Assembly (NCBI RefSeq): GCF_030269925.1
Contig: NC_085135.1
Location: forward strand, 3,534,753 to 3,598,752
Direction: 5' to 3'
From: Bombyx mori
Taxonomy: Eukaryota > Arthropoda > Insecta > Lepidoptera > Bombycidae
Length of the DNA: 64,000 nucleotides
The notes under the pieces were generated by a model that was given only the letters and a program-made list of their open reading frames with translations, did not search any database and was not told the origin of the DNA. Below are positions 25,332 through 35,906 of the stretch, one piece after another; position 1 is the stretch's first letter, and each line of letters opens with the position of its first letter. The position numbers and the translations under genes are program-made.

Positions 25332-27002
25332 ATGGACGCTGTATTCGCGGAATTCCTCCGACTTCGCCACCCACAGCTTGCCTCAGAGTTTCTGGCCTTC
25401 AAAGCCAATCACACTGCGAGCCCTCTCGAGGACTCCGCCGCGCTCGCTGCTCCTGCGTCGCCTGTACCTGCGTGCAAAGCTTCTGCATCGAGCACCGCAG
25501 CCTCCGTCGTGCCTGCCGCTCCCGTATCGCCTATACTGGCGAGTAAAGCTGCTGCGTCGTCCGCCGTGACCACCGTTTCAGCTGAGCGATCATCCGCGGC
25601 CTCCGTCGCGCCCTCTAAAACACCTACACTTGCTCGTAGGTCGCCTGCGCCCGCCTCCTCGTGCTCCGACTCTGACTCGGACATGGAGGTCGACCTCGCT
25701 CCCGCCTCATCGACGGATGGATTCATCCTGGTACAGAAGGGTAAGGAGCGTGCCGCGGAGTCCCGAGCTCCCGCGGCCGCTAAAATTAGCAAAGCCGCGA
25801 AAGCGTCGCGCCCTCGCCCTCAGACTCCCGTTGCGCCCCCAGCCCGTGCCACTCCGTCGCCGCGTCCGGTGGCACAAAATAAAACCCAGACCCCTCCCCC
25901 GGTTATCCTTCAGGAGAAGGCAGCTTGGGATCGAGTTTGCCTGGTCCTTAAGGCCAAAAATATCAATTTCACGAATGCTCGTAACCTCGCGAACGGCATT
26001 CAAATTAAGGTTCAAACACCCGACGATCATAGGGCCCTCTCTTCTTACCTCCGTAAGGAGCGTATAAGTTTCCATACGTATACGCTCCAGGAGGAGCGCG
26101 AACTCCGCGTTGTAATACGCGGAATCCCTAAAGAGTTAGATGTAGAGCTCGTCAAGGCCGATCTGTTAGAACAGGGCTTACCAGTGAATTCTGTGCACCG
26201 TATGCACACCGGTCGCAGTAGGGAGCCATATAATATGGTTCTAGTCGCCCTCCAGCCTACCCCAGAGGGCAAGAAAATCTTCGACACACAGACCGTCTGT
26301 AGGCTCTCCGGTATCGCCGTCGAAGCCCCCCATAAAAAAGGCACTCCTAGCCAGTGCCATAACTGTCAACTGTACGGACACTCTTCCCGTAACTGTCACG
26401 CGGGCCCCCGATGTGTTAAGTGCTTGGGCGATCACGCCACGGCCCTCTGCGCTCGCGACCAAAAAAACGCGACGGAACCGCCTAGCTGCGTCCTGTGTCG
26501 AACACAGGGTCACCCCGCGAATTACCGTGGTTGCCCCCGAGCCCCTAAAATAAATCGCGGCGTCGCCCGCCAAAACCGCCTCCGAGCTTCCCGCCCAGAC
26601 ATCAAAGCCTCGGCACCCTCTGTGTCGCAGGCTAAGCCAGCGTTCGTTCCGGCGCCGGTGCCCAGTGTCTCGGCCTCGGCGAAACCGCTGCCGTACACGA
26701 ACACGGCAACAACTCTCTCCTCCGCGATTCGTCCCGTCCCCGCGACTCGTCCCGCCCCCGCGACTCGTCCCTCACCCGCGACTTGCCCTCCGACCGCGTC
26801 CGACAATCTCGCTTTAGCGATCGACTTCTTTCAGTCGATCAACTTTGAGCGCGTTAACGCTTTGGGCGACGCCATTCGCGCTGCCTCCACTGCTCAACAC
26901 TTTATCGCCGTTGTGCAGGAATACGCCGACGTATACGTCATACGTATCATTAAATACGTACGTCCTCCCCTCACTCCGCCGGTAATCAATGGCGTATATT
27001 AG
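25332..27002 (+). CDS. ORF1 of element E: gag-like protein with PRE_C2HC-type domain and zinc knuckles
   Basis: 556 residues from the ATG at 25332, which has a good context (ATCATGG); an in-frame ATG at 25287 is less likely. The first ~180 residues are Ala/Ser/Pro-rich with an acidic patch. Around 255-335 lies a domain of the kind that precedes zinc fingers in jockey-clade gag proteins (RVVIRGIPKEL, RSREPYNMVLV). Three zinc knuckles follow at about 342-355, 361-373 and 386-401. A Pro-rich tail and a conserved terminal segment (FFQSINFERVNALGDAIRAA) end the protein. The protein should bind the element RNA. Its last 14 nt overlap the ORF2 start. No lesion is visible. Confidence 0.85.
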   Translation: MDAVFAEFLRLRHPQLASEFLAFKANHTASPLEDSAALAAPASPVPACKASASSTAASVVPAAPVSPILASKAAASSAVTTVSAERSSAASVAPSKTPTLARRSPAPASSCSDSDSDMEVDLAPASSTDGFILVQKGKERAAESRAPAAAKISKAAKASRPRPQTPVAPPARATPSPRPVAQNKTQTPPPVILQEKAAWDRVCLVLKAKNINFTNARNLANGIQIKVQTPDDHRALSSYLRKERISFHTYTLQEERELRVVIRGIPKELDVELVKADLLEQGLPVNSVHRMHTGRSREPYNMVLVALQPTPEGKKIFDTQTVCRLSGIAVEAPHKKGTPSQCHNCQLYGHSSRNCHAGPRCVKCLGDHATALCARDQKNATEPPSCVLCRTQGHPANYRGCPRAPKINRGVARQNRLRASRPDIKASAPSVSQAKPAFVPAPVPSVSASAKPLPYTNTATTLSSAIRPVPATRPAPATRPSPATCPPTASDNLALAIDFFQSINFERVNALGDAIRAASTAQHFIAVVQEYADVYVIRIIKYVRPPLTPPVINGVY

Positions 27003-29859
27003 TAGAATAAAGCCCCTAACCGTAACGATAGGATTTTTTAACGCTTACGGTCTCGCAAATCAACGTGATCAGGTTTCTGACTTGACCATCAAATTGATAT
27101 ATTTTTAGTGCAGGAGACCCTACTTAAGCCCGCGCGCCGTGACCCTAAAATCGCAAACTATAACATGGTCAGGAACGACAGGCTCTCTGCTCGTGGTGGT
27201 GGTACCGTCATTTACTATAGAAGAGCCCTGCATTGCGTCCCGCTCGATCCTCCTGCGCTCGCTAATATCGAAGCATCAGTGTGCCGAATCTCACTGACGG
27301 GACACGCGCCGATCGTTATCGCGTCCGTTTATCTTCCACCGGATAAGATCGTTCTAAGCAGTGATATCGAGGCACTGCTCGGCATGGGCAGCTCTGTCAT
27401 CCTAGCAGGCGACCTAAATTGTAAACACATCAGATGGAACTCTCATACCACAACCCCGAATGGCAGGCGGCTCGACGCGTTAGTCGATGATCTCGCCTTC
27501 GATATCGTGGCTCCGCTAACCCCGACTCACTACCCGCTAAATATCGCGCATCGCCCGGATATACTCGACATAGCGTTATTAAAAAACGTAACTCTGCGCT
27601 TACACTCGATCGAAGTACTTTCAGAGTTAGATTCAGACCACCGTCCCGTCGTTATGAAGCTCGGTCGCGCTCCCGATTCCGTTCCCGTCACCAGGACTGT
27701 GGTGGATTGGCACACGCTGGGCATCAGCCTGGCTGAATCTGATCTACCATCGCTCCCGTTTAGCCCGGACTCTACCCCGTCTCCTCAGGATACCACTGAA
27801 GCCATAGACATCGTAACCTTACACATCACCTCGACATTAGATAGGTCGTCGAAACAAGTTGTAGCGGAGGACTTTCTTCACCGCTTCAATTTGCCCGACG
27901 ATATTAGGGAACTCCTTAGAGCTAAGAACGCGGCGATTCGCGCATACGACAGGTATCCTACCGCGGAAAATCGTATTCGAATGCGTGCCCTACAACGCGA
28001 CGCAAAGTCTCGCATCGCCGAAGTCCGAGATGCCAGATGGTCTGATTTCTTAGAAGGACTCGCGCCCTCGCAACGGTCTTACTACCGCTTAGCTCGTACT
28101 CTGAAATCGGACACGGTAGTAACTATGCCCCCCTCGTAGACCCCTCAGGCCGACTCACGGCGTTCGATGATGACGAAAAAGCAGAGCTGCTGGCTGATAC
28201 ATTGCAAACCCAATGCACACCCAGCACTCAATCCGTGGACCCTGTTCATGTAGAATTAGTAGACAGTGAGGTAGAACGCAGAGCCTCCTTGCCACCCTCG
28301 GATGCGTTACCACCCGATACCCCGATGGAAGTTAAAGACTTGATCAAAGACCTACGTCCTCGCAAGGCTCCCGGTTCCGACGGTATATCCAACCGCGTTA
28401 TTAAACTTCTACCCGTCCTCGTGATGTTGGCATCTATTTTCAATGCCGCTATGGCAAACTGTATCTTTCCCGCGGTGTGGAAAGAAGCGGACGTTATCGG
28501 CATACATAAACCCGGTAAAACAATAAATCATCCGACGAGCTATCGCCCGATTAGCCTCCTCATGTCTCTAGGCCAACTGTATGAGCGTCTGCTTTACAAA
28601 CGCTTCAGAGACTTCGTCTCATCCAAGGGCATTCTCATCGATGAACAATTCGGGTTCCGTGCAAATCACTCATGCGTACAACAGGTGCACCGCCTCACGG
28701 AGCACATTCTCGTAGGACTTAACCGACCAAAGCCGATCTACACGGGAGCCCTCTTCTTCGATGCCGTAAAAGCGTTCGACAAAGTCTGGCACAACGGTTA
28801 GATTTTCAAACTATTCAACATGGGCGTACCGGACAGTCTCGTGCTCATCATACGGGACTTCCTGTCTAACCGCTCTTTTCGATATCGAGTAGAGGGAACC
28901 CGCTCCTCCCCGCGACCACTCACGGCTGGAGTCCCGCAAGGCTCCGTTCTCTCTCCGCTTCTATTTAGTTTATTTATTAACGATATTCCCCGGTCGCCGC
29001 CGACCCAGCTAGCCTTATTTGCTGACGACACAACCGTTTACTACTCAAGTAGAAAAAAGTCCCTAATCGCGAGTAAGCTCCAGAGCGCAGCGTTAACCCT
29101 CGGACAGTGGTTCAGAAAATATCGCATAGACATCAACCCAGCGAAAAGCTTAGCAGTGTTATTTCAAAGGGGAAACTCACCGCTTATTTCCTCCCACATT
29201 AGGAGGAGAAATATCACCCCCCCCGATCACCCTCTTCGGCCAACCTATACCCTGGGCCAGGAAGCTCAAGTACCTGGGTGTCACCCTGGATGCATCCATG
29301 ACATTCCGCCCGCATATAAAAACAGTCCGCGACCGTGCCGCATTTAGTCTCGGGAGACTCTTTCCCATGATCTGTAAGCGGAGTAAAATGTCCCTTCGGA
29401 ACAAGGTGACACTTTACAAAACTTGCATAAGGCCCGTCATGACTTATGCGAGTGTGGTATTCGCTCACGCGGCCCGCACACACATAAGACACCCTCCAAT
29501 CCGTACAATCCCGCTTTTGCAGGTTAGCCGTTGGAGCTCCGTGGTTCGTGAGGAACGTTGACCTACACGACGACCTGGGCCTCGAATCAGTCCAGAAATA
29601 CATGAAGTCAGCGTCGGAACGGTACTTCGATAAAGCTATGCGTCATGATAATCGCCTTATCGTTGCCGCCGTTGACTACTCCCTGAATCCTGATCATGCA
29701 GGAGCCAGTCACCGTCGACGCCCTAGACACGTCCTTACGGATCCATCAGATCCAATAACCTTTGCATTAGACATCTTCAGCGCTAACACCAGGAGTAGGG
29801 TTAGGAACCCCGGTAACCGTACTCGTCGAAATCGACAAAGAGGTCGACGTGCAACCTAA
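26989..29859 (+). pseudogene. ORF2 of element E: endonuclease/reverse transcriptase, broken
   Basis: The start ATG at 26989 overlaps the ORF1 end. The reading frame is lost at TAG 27106-27108, with a small deletion where the LVQETLL motif should be reached. The endonuclease (GDLNCKHIRWNS, SDHRPVVMKL) continues in a second frame to about 28130, where another shift occurs. The reverse transcriptase then runs to a TAG at 28799-28801, which replaces a leucine codon after KVWHNG, and beyond it in the same frame through AGVPQGSVLSPLLF and the catalytic FADD near 29020. Further shifts lie near 29215 (before YLGVTLD) and 29500, where a short deletion removes the THINSLQ-type region. The C-terminal frame ends at 29859. 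At least five lesions make it inactive. Confidence 0.85.
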
Positions 29860-30035
29860 CCCATGCATCAGCCCGCTGAGTTTCTCGCCGGATCTTCTCA
29901 GTGGGCGGAGGCGCTCGGACAGTTGTTAGCAAATCCCACCCCTCCTGGCTGAGCCTTTGCTCGCCCACATGTCCTGGTGAAACTGGAAAGGCCTCCGGGC
30001 CACCAGTAATCTATCAATCATAAAAAAAAAAAAAA
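29860..30035 (+). other. 3' UTR and poly(A) tail of element E
   Basis: A short GC-richer segment followed by 14 A residues (30022-30035). The next base begins the repeat-unit sequence CCATCGCATGCC. Confidence 0.65.
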
Positions 30036-30306
30036 CCATCGCATGCCTTGCGAAAACTATTTACGATAGAATAAAGTAATCTATACTTCTATACTAATAT
30101 TATAAAGAGGAAAGATTTGTTTGTTTGTTTGTTTCGAATAGGCTTCTAAACTACTGAACCGATTTGAAAAATTCTTTGACTGTTTAGAAGCTACAGTATT
30201 TCCGAGTAACATAGGGTATAATATTTTTTGAAAAAAGTTAGGGATCCTTACTAAAACTTCAATAATGTAACCCAAGGTGTAAATAAATCACCTAAAATAT
30301 TCTTTA

Positions 30307-30511
30307 CTAGCGACCCGCCCTCGCTTCGCTTCGGAAACATCAAAACACACATGAAACAAACAAAAAAAAAATTAAAAAAGTAGCCTATGTTCATCAGGGA
30401 CAATGTCGGCTTCTAATGGAAAAAGAATTTTTCAAATCGGTCCAGTAGTTTCGGAGCCTATTCGAAACAAACAAACAAACAAATCTTTCCTCTTTATAAT
30501 ATTAGTATAGA
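30307..30511 (-). mobile_element. Short non-autonomous Helitron inside a repeat unit
   Basis: 205 bp, reverse orientation: CTAGCGACCCGCC at 30307 and ATTAGTATAGA ending at 30511. It is flanked by A (30306) and T (30512). It sits at the same position of the unit (after ATTCTTTA) as the Helitron at 17284-17497, in the same relative orientation. A few extra bases (TAAAGA) follow before TATCGCG. Confidence 0.75.
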
Positions 30512-31599
30512 TAAAGATATCGCGTGCGCTGCGAAAACTGTTGATGATAGAATAAAGTAATCTATACTAATATTATAAAGAGGAAAGATTTGTTTATTTG
30601 TTTGTTTTGAATAGGCTTCCAAACTACTGAACCGTTTTGAAAAATTGTTCACTGTTTAGGAGCTACAGTATTTCCGACTGACATAGGCTATAATATTTTT
30701 TAAAAAAAAGTTAGGGATCCTTACTAAAACTCCAGTAATGTAACCCAAGGTGTAAAAAAATCACCTAAAATATTCTTTACATCGCGTGCCCTGCGAAAAC
30801 AATTGATGATAGAATAAAGTAATCTATACTTAATATTATAAAGAGGAAATATTTGTTGGTTTGTTTGTTTCGAAAAGGCTTCCAAACTACTGAACCGATT
30901 TGAAAAATTCTTTCACAGTTTAGAAGCTACAGTATTTCCGAGTAACATAGGGTATAATATTTTTTGAAAAAAGTTAGGGATCCTTACTAAAACTCCAATA
31001 ATGTAACCCAAGGTGTAAAAAATTCACCTAATATATTCTTTATATCGCGTGCGCTGCGAAAACTGTTAATGATAGAATAAAGTAATCTATACTTATATAT
31101 ATAATAATATTATAAAGAGGAAAAATTTGTTTGTTTGTTTGTTTCGAATAGGCTTCTAAACTACTGAACCGATTTGAAAAATTCTTTCACTGTTTAGAAG
31201 CTACAGTATTTCCGAGTAACATAGGGTATAATATTTTTTGAAAAAAGTTAGGGATCCTTACTAAAACTTCAATAATGTAACCAAAGGTGTAAATAAATCA
31301 CCTAAAATATTCTTTATATCGCGTGCGCTGCGAAAACTGTTGATGATAGAATAAAGTAATATATACTAATATTATAAAGAGGAAATATTTGTTTGTTTGT
31401 TTGTTTCGAATAAGCTTCCAAACTCCTGAACCGATTTGAAAAATTCTTTCACTATTTAGAAGCTACAGTATTTCCGAGTAACATAGGGTATAATATTTTT
31501 TGAAAAAAGTTAGGGATCCTTACTAAAACTTCAATAATGTAACCCAAGGTGTAAATAAATCACCTAAAATATTCTTTATATCGCGTGCGCTGCGAAAAC

Positions 31600-34500
31600 T
31601 GTTGATGATAGAATAAAGTAATCTATTCTAATATTATAAAGAGGAAATATTTGTTTGTTTGTTTGTTTCGAATAAGCTTACAAACTCCTGAACTGATTTG
31701 AAAAATTCTTTCACTGTTTAGGAGCTACAGTATTTCCGAGTGACATAGGCTATATTTTTTTTTTTTAAATTAGGGATCCTTACTAAAATTCCAATAATGT
31801 AACCCAAGGTGTAAAAAATTCACCTAATATATTCTTTAAATCGCGTGCCCTGCGAAAACTATTGATGATAGAATAAAGTAATCTATACTTCTATACTAAT
31901 ATTATAAAGAGGAAAGATTTGTTTGTTTGTTTGTTTTGAATAGGCTTCCAAACTACTGAACCGATTTGAAAAATCCTTTCACTCTTTAGGAGCTACAGTA
32001 TTTCCGAGTAACATAGGGTATAATATTTTTTAAAAAAAGTTAGGGATCCTTACTAAAACTCCAATAATGTAACCCAAAGTGTAAAAAAATCACCTAAAAT
32101 ATTATTTACATCGCGTGCCCTGCGAAAACTATTGATGAAAGAATAAAGTAATCTATACTCCTGTACTAATATTATAAAGAGGAAAGATTTGTTTGTTTGT
32201 TTGTTTGTTTTGAATAGGCTTCCAAACTACTGAACCGATTTGAAAAATTCTTTCACTCTTTAGGAGCTACAGTATTTCCGAGTGACATAGGCTATATTAT
32301 TTGTTTTTAAATTAGGGATCCTTACTAAAACTCCAATAATGTAACCCAAGGTGTAAAAAATTCACCTAATATATTCTTTACATCACGTGCCCTGCGAAAA
32401 CTATTGATGATAGAATAAAGTAATCTATACTTAATACTATAAAGAGGAAATATTTGTTGGTTTGTTTGTTTTGAATAGGCTTCCAAACTACTGAACCGAT
32501 TTGAAAAATTCTTTCACTCTTTAGGAGCCACAGTATTTCCGAGTGACATAGGCTCTAAAATTTTTTTGAAAAAAGTTAGGGATCCTTACTAAAACTCCAA
32601 TAATGTAACCCAAGGTGTTAGAAAATCACCTAAAATATTCTTTACATCGCATGCCTTGCAAAAACTATTTACGATAGAATAAAGTAATCTATACTTCTAT
32701 ACTAATATTATAAAGAGGAAAGATTTGTTTGTTTGTTTGTTTCGAATAGGCTTCTAAACTACTGAACCGATTTGAAAAATTCTTTCACTTTATAGAAGCT
32801 ACAGTATTTCCGAGTAACATAGGGTATAATATTTTTTGAAAAAAGTTAGGGATCCTTACTAAAACTCCAATAATGTAACCCAAGGTGTAAAAAATTCACC
32901 TAATATATTCTTTACATCACGTGCCCTGCGAAAACTATTGATGATAGAATAAAGTAATCTATACTTAATACTGTAAAGAGGAAATATTTGTTTGTTTGTT
33001 TGTTTTGAATAGGCTTCCAAACTACTGAACCGATTTGAAAAATTCTTTCACTCTTTAGGAGCCACAGTATTTCCGAGTGACATAGGCTCTAAAATTTTTT
33101 TGAAAAAAGTTAGGGATCCTTACTAAAACTCCAATAATGTAACCCAAGGTGTAAGAAAATCACCTAAAATATTCTTTACATCGCATGCCTTGCAAAAACT
33201 ATTTACGATAGAATAAAGTAATCTATACTTCTATACTAATATTATAAAGAGGAAAGATTTGTTTGTTTGTTTGTTTCGAATAGGCTTCTAAACTACTGAA
33301 CCGATTTGAAAAATTCTTTCACTGTATAGAAGCTACAGTATTTCCGAGTAACATAGGGTATAATATTTTTTGAAAAAAGTTAGGGATCCTTACTAAAACT
33401 TCAATAATGTAACCCAAGGTGTAAATAAATCACCTAAAATATTCTTTATATCGCGTGCTCTGCGAAAACTGTTAATGAAAGAATAAAGTAATCTATACTT
33501 CTGTACTAATATTATAAAGAGGAAAGATTTGTTTGTTTGTTTGTTTGTTTTGAATAGGCTTCCAAACTACTGAACCGATTTGAAAAATTCTTTCACTCTT
33601 TAGGAGCTACAGTATTTCCGAGTGACATAGGCTATATTATTTGTTTTTAAATTAGGGATCCTTACTAAAACTCCAATAATGTAACCCAAGGTGTAAAAAA
33701 TTCACCTAATATATTCTTTACATCACGTGCCCTGCGAAAACTATTGATGATAGAATAAAGTAATCTATACTTAATACTATAAAGAGGAAATATTTGTTGG
33801 TTTGTTTGTTTTGAATAGGCTTCCAAACTACTGAACCGATTTGAAAAATTCTTTCACTCTTTAGGAGCCACAGTATTTCCGAGTGACATAGGCTCTAAAA
33901 TTTTTTTAAAAAAAGTTAGGGATCCTTACTAAAACTCCAGTAATGTAACCCAAGGTGTAAAAAATTCACCTAATATATTCTTTACATCACGTGCCCTGCG
34001 AAAACTATTGATGATAGAATAAAGTAATCTATTCTAATATTATAAACAGGAAATATTTGTTTGTTTGTTTGTTTCGAATAAGCTTACAAACTCCTGAACT
34101 GATTTGAAAAATTCTTTCACTGTTTAGGAGCTACAGTATTTCCGAGTGACATAGGCTATATTTTTTTTTTTTAAATTAGGGATCCTTACTAAAATTCCAA
34201 TAATGTAACCCAAGGTGTAAAAAATTCACCTAATATATTCTTTAAATCGCGTGCCCTGCGAAAACTATTGATGATAGAATAAAGTAATCTATACTTCTAT
34301 ACTAATATTATAAAGAGGAAAGATTTGTTTGTTTGTTTGTTTTGAATAGGCTTCCAAACTACTGAACCGATTTGAAAAATCCTTTCACTCTTTAGGAGCT
34401 ACAGTATTTCCGAGTAACATAGGGTATAATATTTTTTAAAAAAAGTTAGGGATCCTTACTAAAACTCCAATAATGTAACCCAAAGTGTAAAAAAATCACC

Positions 34501-35906
34501 TAAAATATTCTTTACATCGCGTGCCCTGCGAAAACTATTGATGAAAGAATAAAGTAATCTATACTTCTGTACTAATATTATAAAGAGGAAAGATTTGTTT
34601 GTTTGTTTGTTTGTTTTGAATAGGCTTCCAAACTACTGAACCGATTTGAAAAATTCTTTCACTCTTTAGGAGCTACAGTATTTCCGAGTGACATAGGCTA
34701 TATTATTTGTTTTTAAATTAGGGATCCTTACTAAAACTCCAATAATGTAACCCAAGGTGTAAAAAATTCACCTAATATATTCTTTACATCACGTGCCCTG
34801 CGAAAACTATTGATGATAGAATAAAGTAATCTATACTTAATACTATAAAGAGGAAATATTTGTTGGTTTGTTTGTTTTGAATAGGCTTCCAAACTACTGA
34901 ACCGATTTGAAAAATTCTTTCACTCTTTAGGAGCCACAGTATTTCCGAGTGACATAGGCTCTAAAATTTTTTTGAAAAAAGTTAGGGATCCTTACTAAAA
35001 CTCCAATAATGTAACCCAAGGTGTTAGAAAATCACCTAAAATATTCTTTACATCGCATGCCTTGCAAAAACTATTTACGATAGAATAAAGTAATCTATAC
35101 TTCTATACTAATATTATAAAGAGGAAAGATTTGTTTGTTTGTTTGTTTCGAATAGGCTTCTAAACTACTGAACCGATTTGAAAAATTCTTTCACTTTATA
35201 GAAGCTACAGTATTTCCGAGTAACATAGGGTATAATATTTTTTGAAAAAAGTTAGGGATCCTTACTAAAACTCCAATAATGTAACCCAAGGTGTAAAAAA
35301 TTCACCTAATATATTCTTTACATCACGTGCCCTGCGAAAACTATTGATGATAGAATAAACTAATCTATACTTAATACTGTAAAGAGGAAATATTTGTTTG
35401 TTTGTTTGTTTTGAATAGGCTTCCAAACTACTGAACCGATTTGAAAAATTCTTTCACTCTTTAGGAGCCACAGTATTTCCGAGTGACATAGGCTCTAAAA
35501 TTTTTTTGAAAAAAGTTAGGGATCCTTACTAAAACTCCAATAATGTAACCCAAGGTGTAAGAAAATCACCTAAAATATTCTTTACATCGCATGCCTTGCA
35601 AAAACTATTTACGATAGAATAAAGTAATCTATACTTCTATACTAATATTATAAAGAGGAAAGATTTGTTTGTTTGTTTGTTTCGAATAGGCTTCTAAACT
35701 ACTGAACCGATTTGAAAAATTCTTTCACTGTATAGAAGCTACAGTATTTCCGAGTAACATAGGGTATAATATTTTTTGAAAAAAGTTAGGGATCCTTACT
35801 AAAACTTCAATAATGTAACCCAAGGTGTAAATAAATCACCTAAAATATTCTTTATATCGCGTGCTCTGCGAAAACTGTTAATGATAGAATAAAGTAATCT
35901 ATACTT
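31600..35906 (+). repeat. Higher-order repeat of 2406 bp in the Helitron-derived array
   Basis: The segment 31600-33500 recurs at 34006-35906. Successive unit marks are offset by exactly 2406 bp (31643/34049, 31911/34317, 32181/34587, 32446/34852, 32717/35123, 32980/35386, 33251/35657), that is, nine units. Shared private variants include CGAATAAGCTTACAAACTCC and the GTGTTAGAAAATC block. Within it, 32140-32600 and 33480-33940 form a further pair 1340 bp apart. Confidence 0.8.

Larger units (their letters stand above)
25000..30035 (+). mobile_element. Jockey-clade non-LTR retrotransposon E (ORF2 broken)
   Basis: A plus-strand LINE of about 5 kb: 5' UTR to 25331, ORF1 (25332-27002), ORF2 (26989-29859), a short 3' UTR and a poly(A) tail (30022-30035). 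The jockey clade is indicated by the ORF1 zinc-finger layout and preceding domain, an FADD-type reverse transcriptase, and the TAGVPQGSVLSPLLF and YLGVTLD motifs. The 5' end is approximate, placed at CATTCCG where the repeat sequence stops. I find no clear target duplication. The 3' junction is CCATCGCATGCC, almost the site used by element D. Confidence 0.8.
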
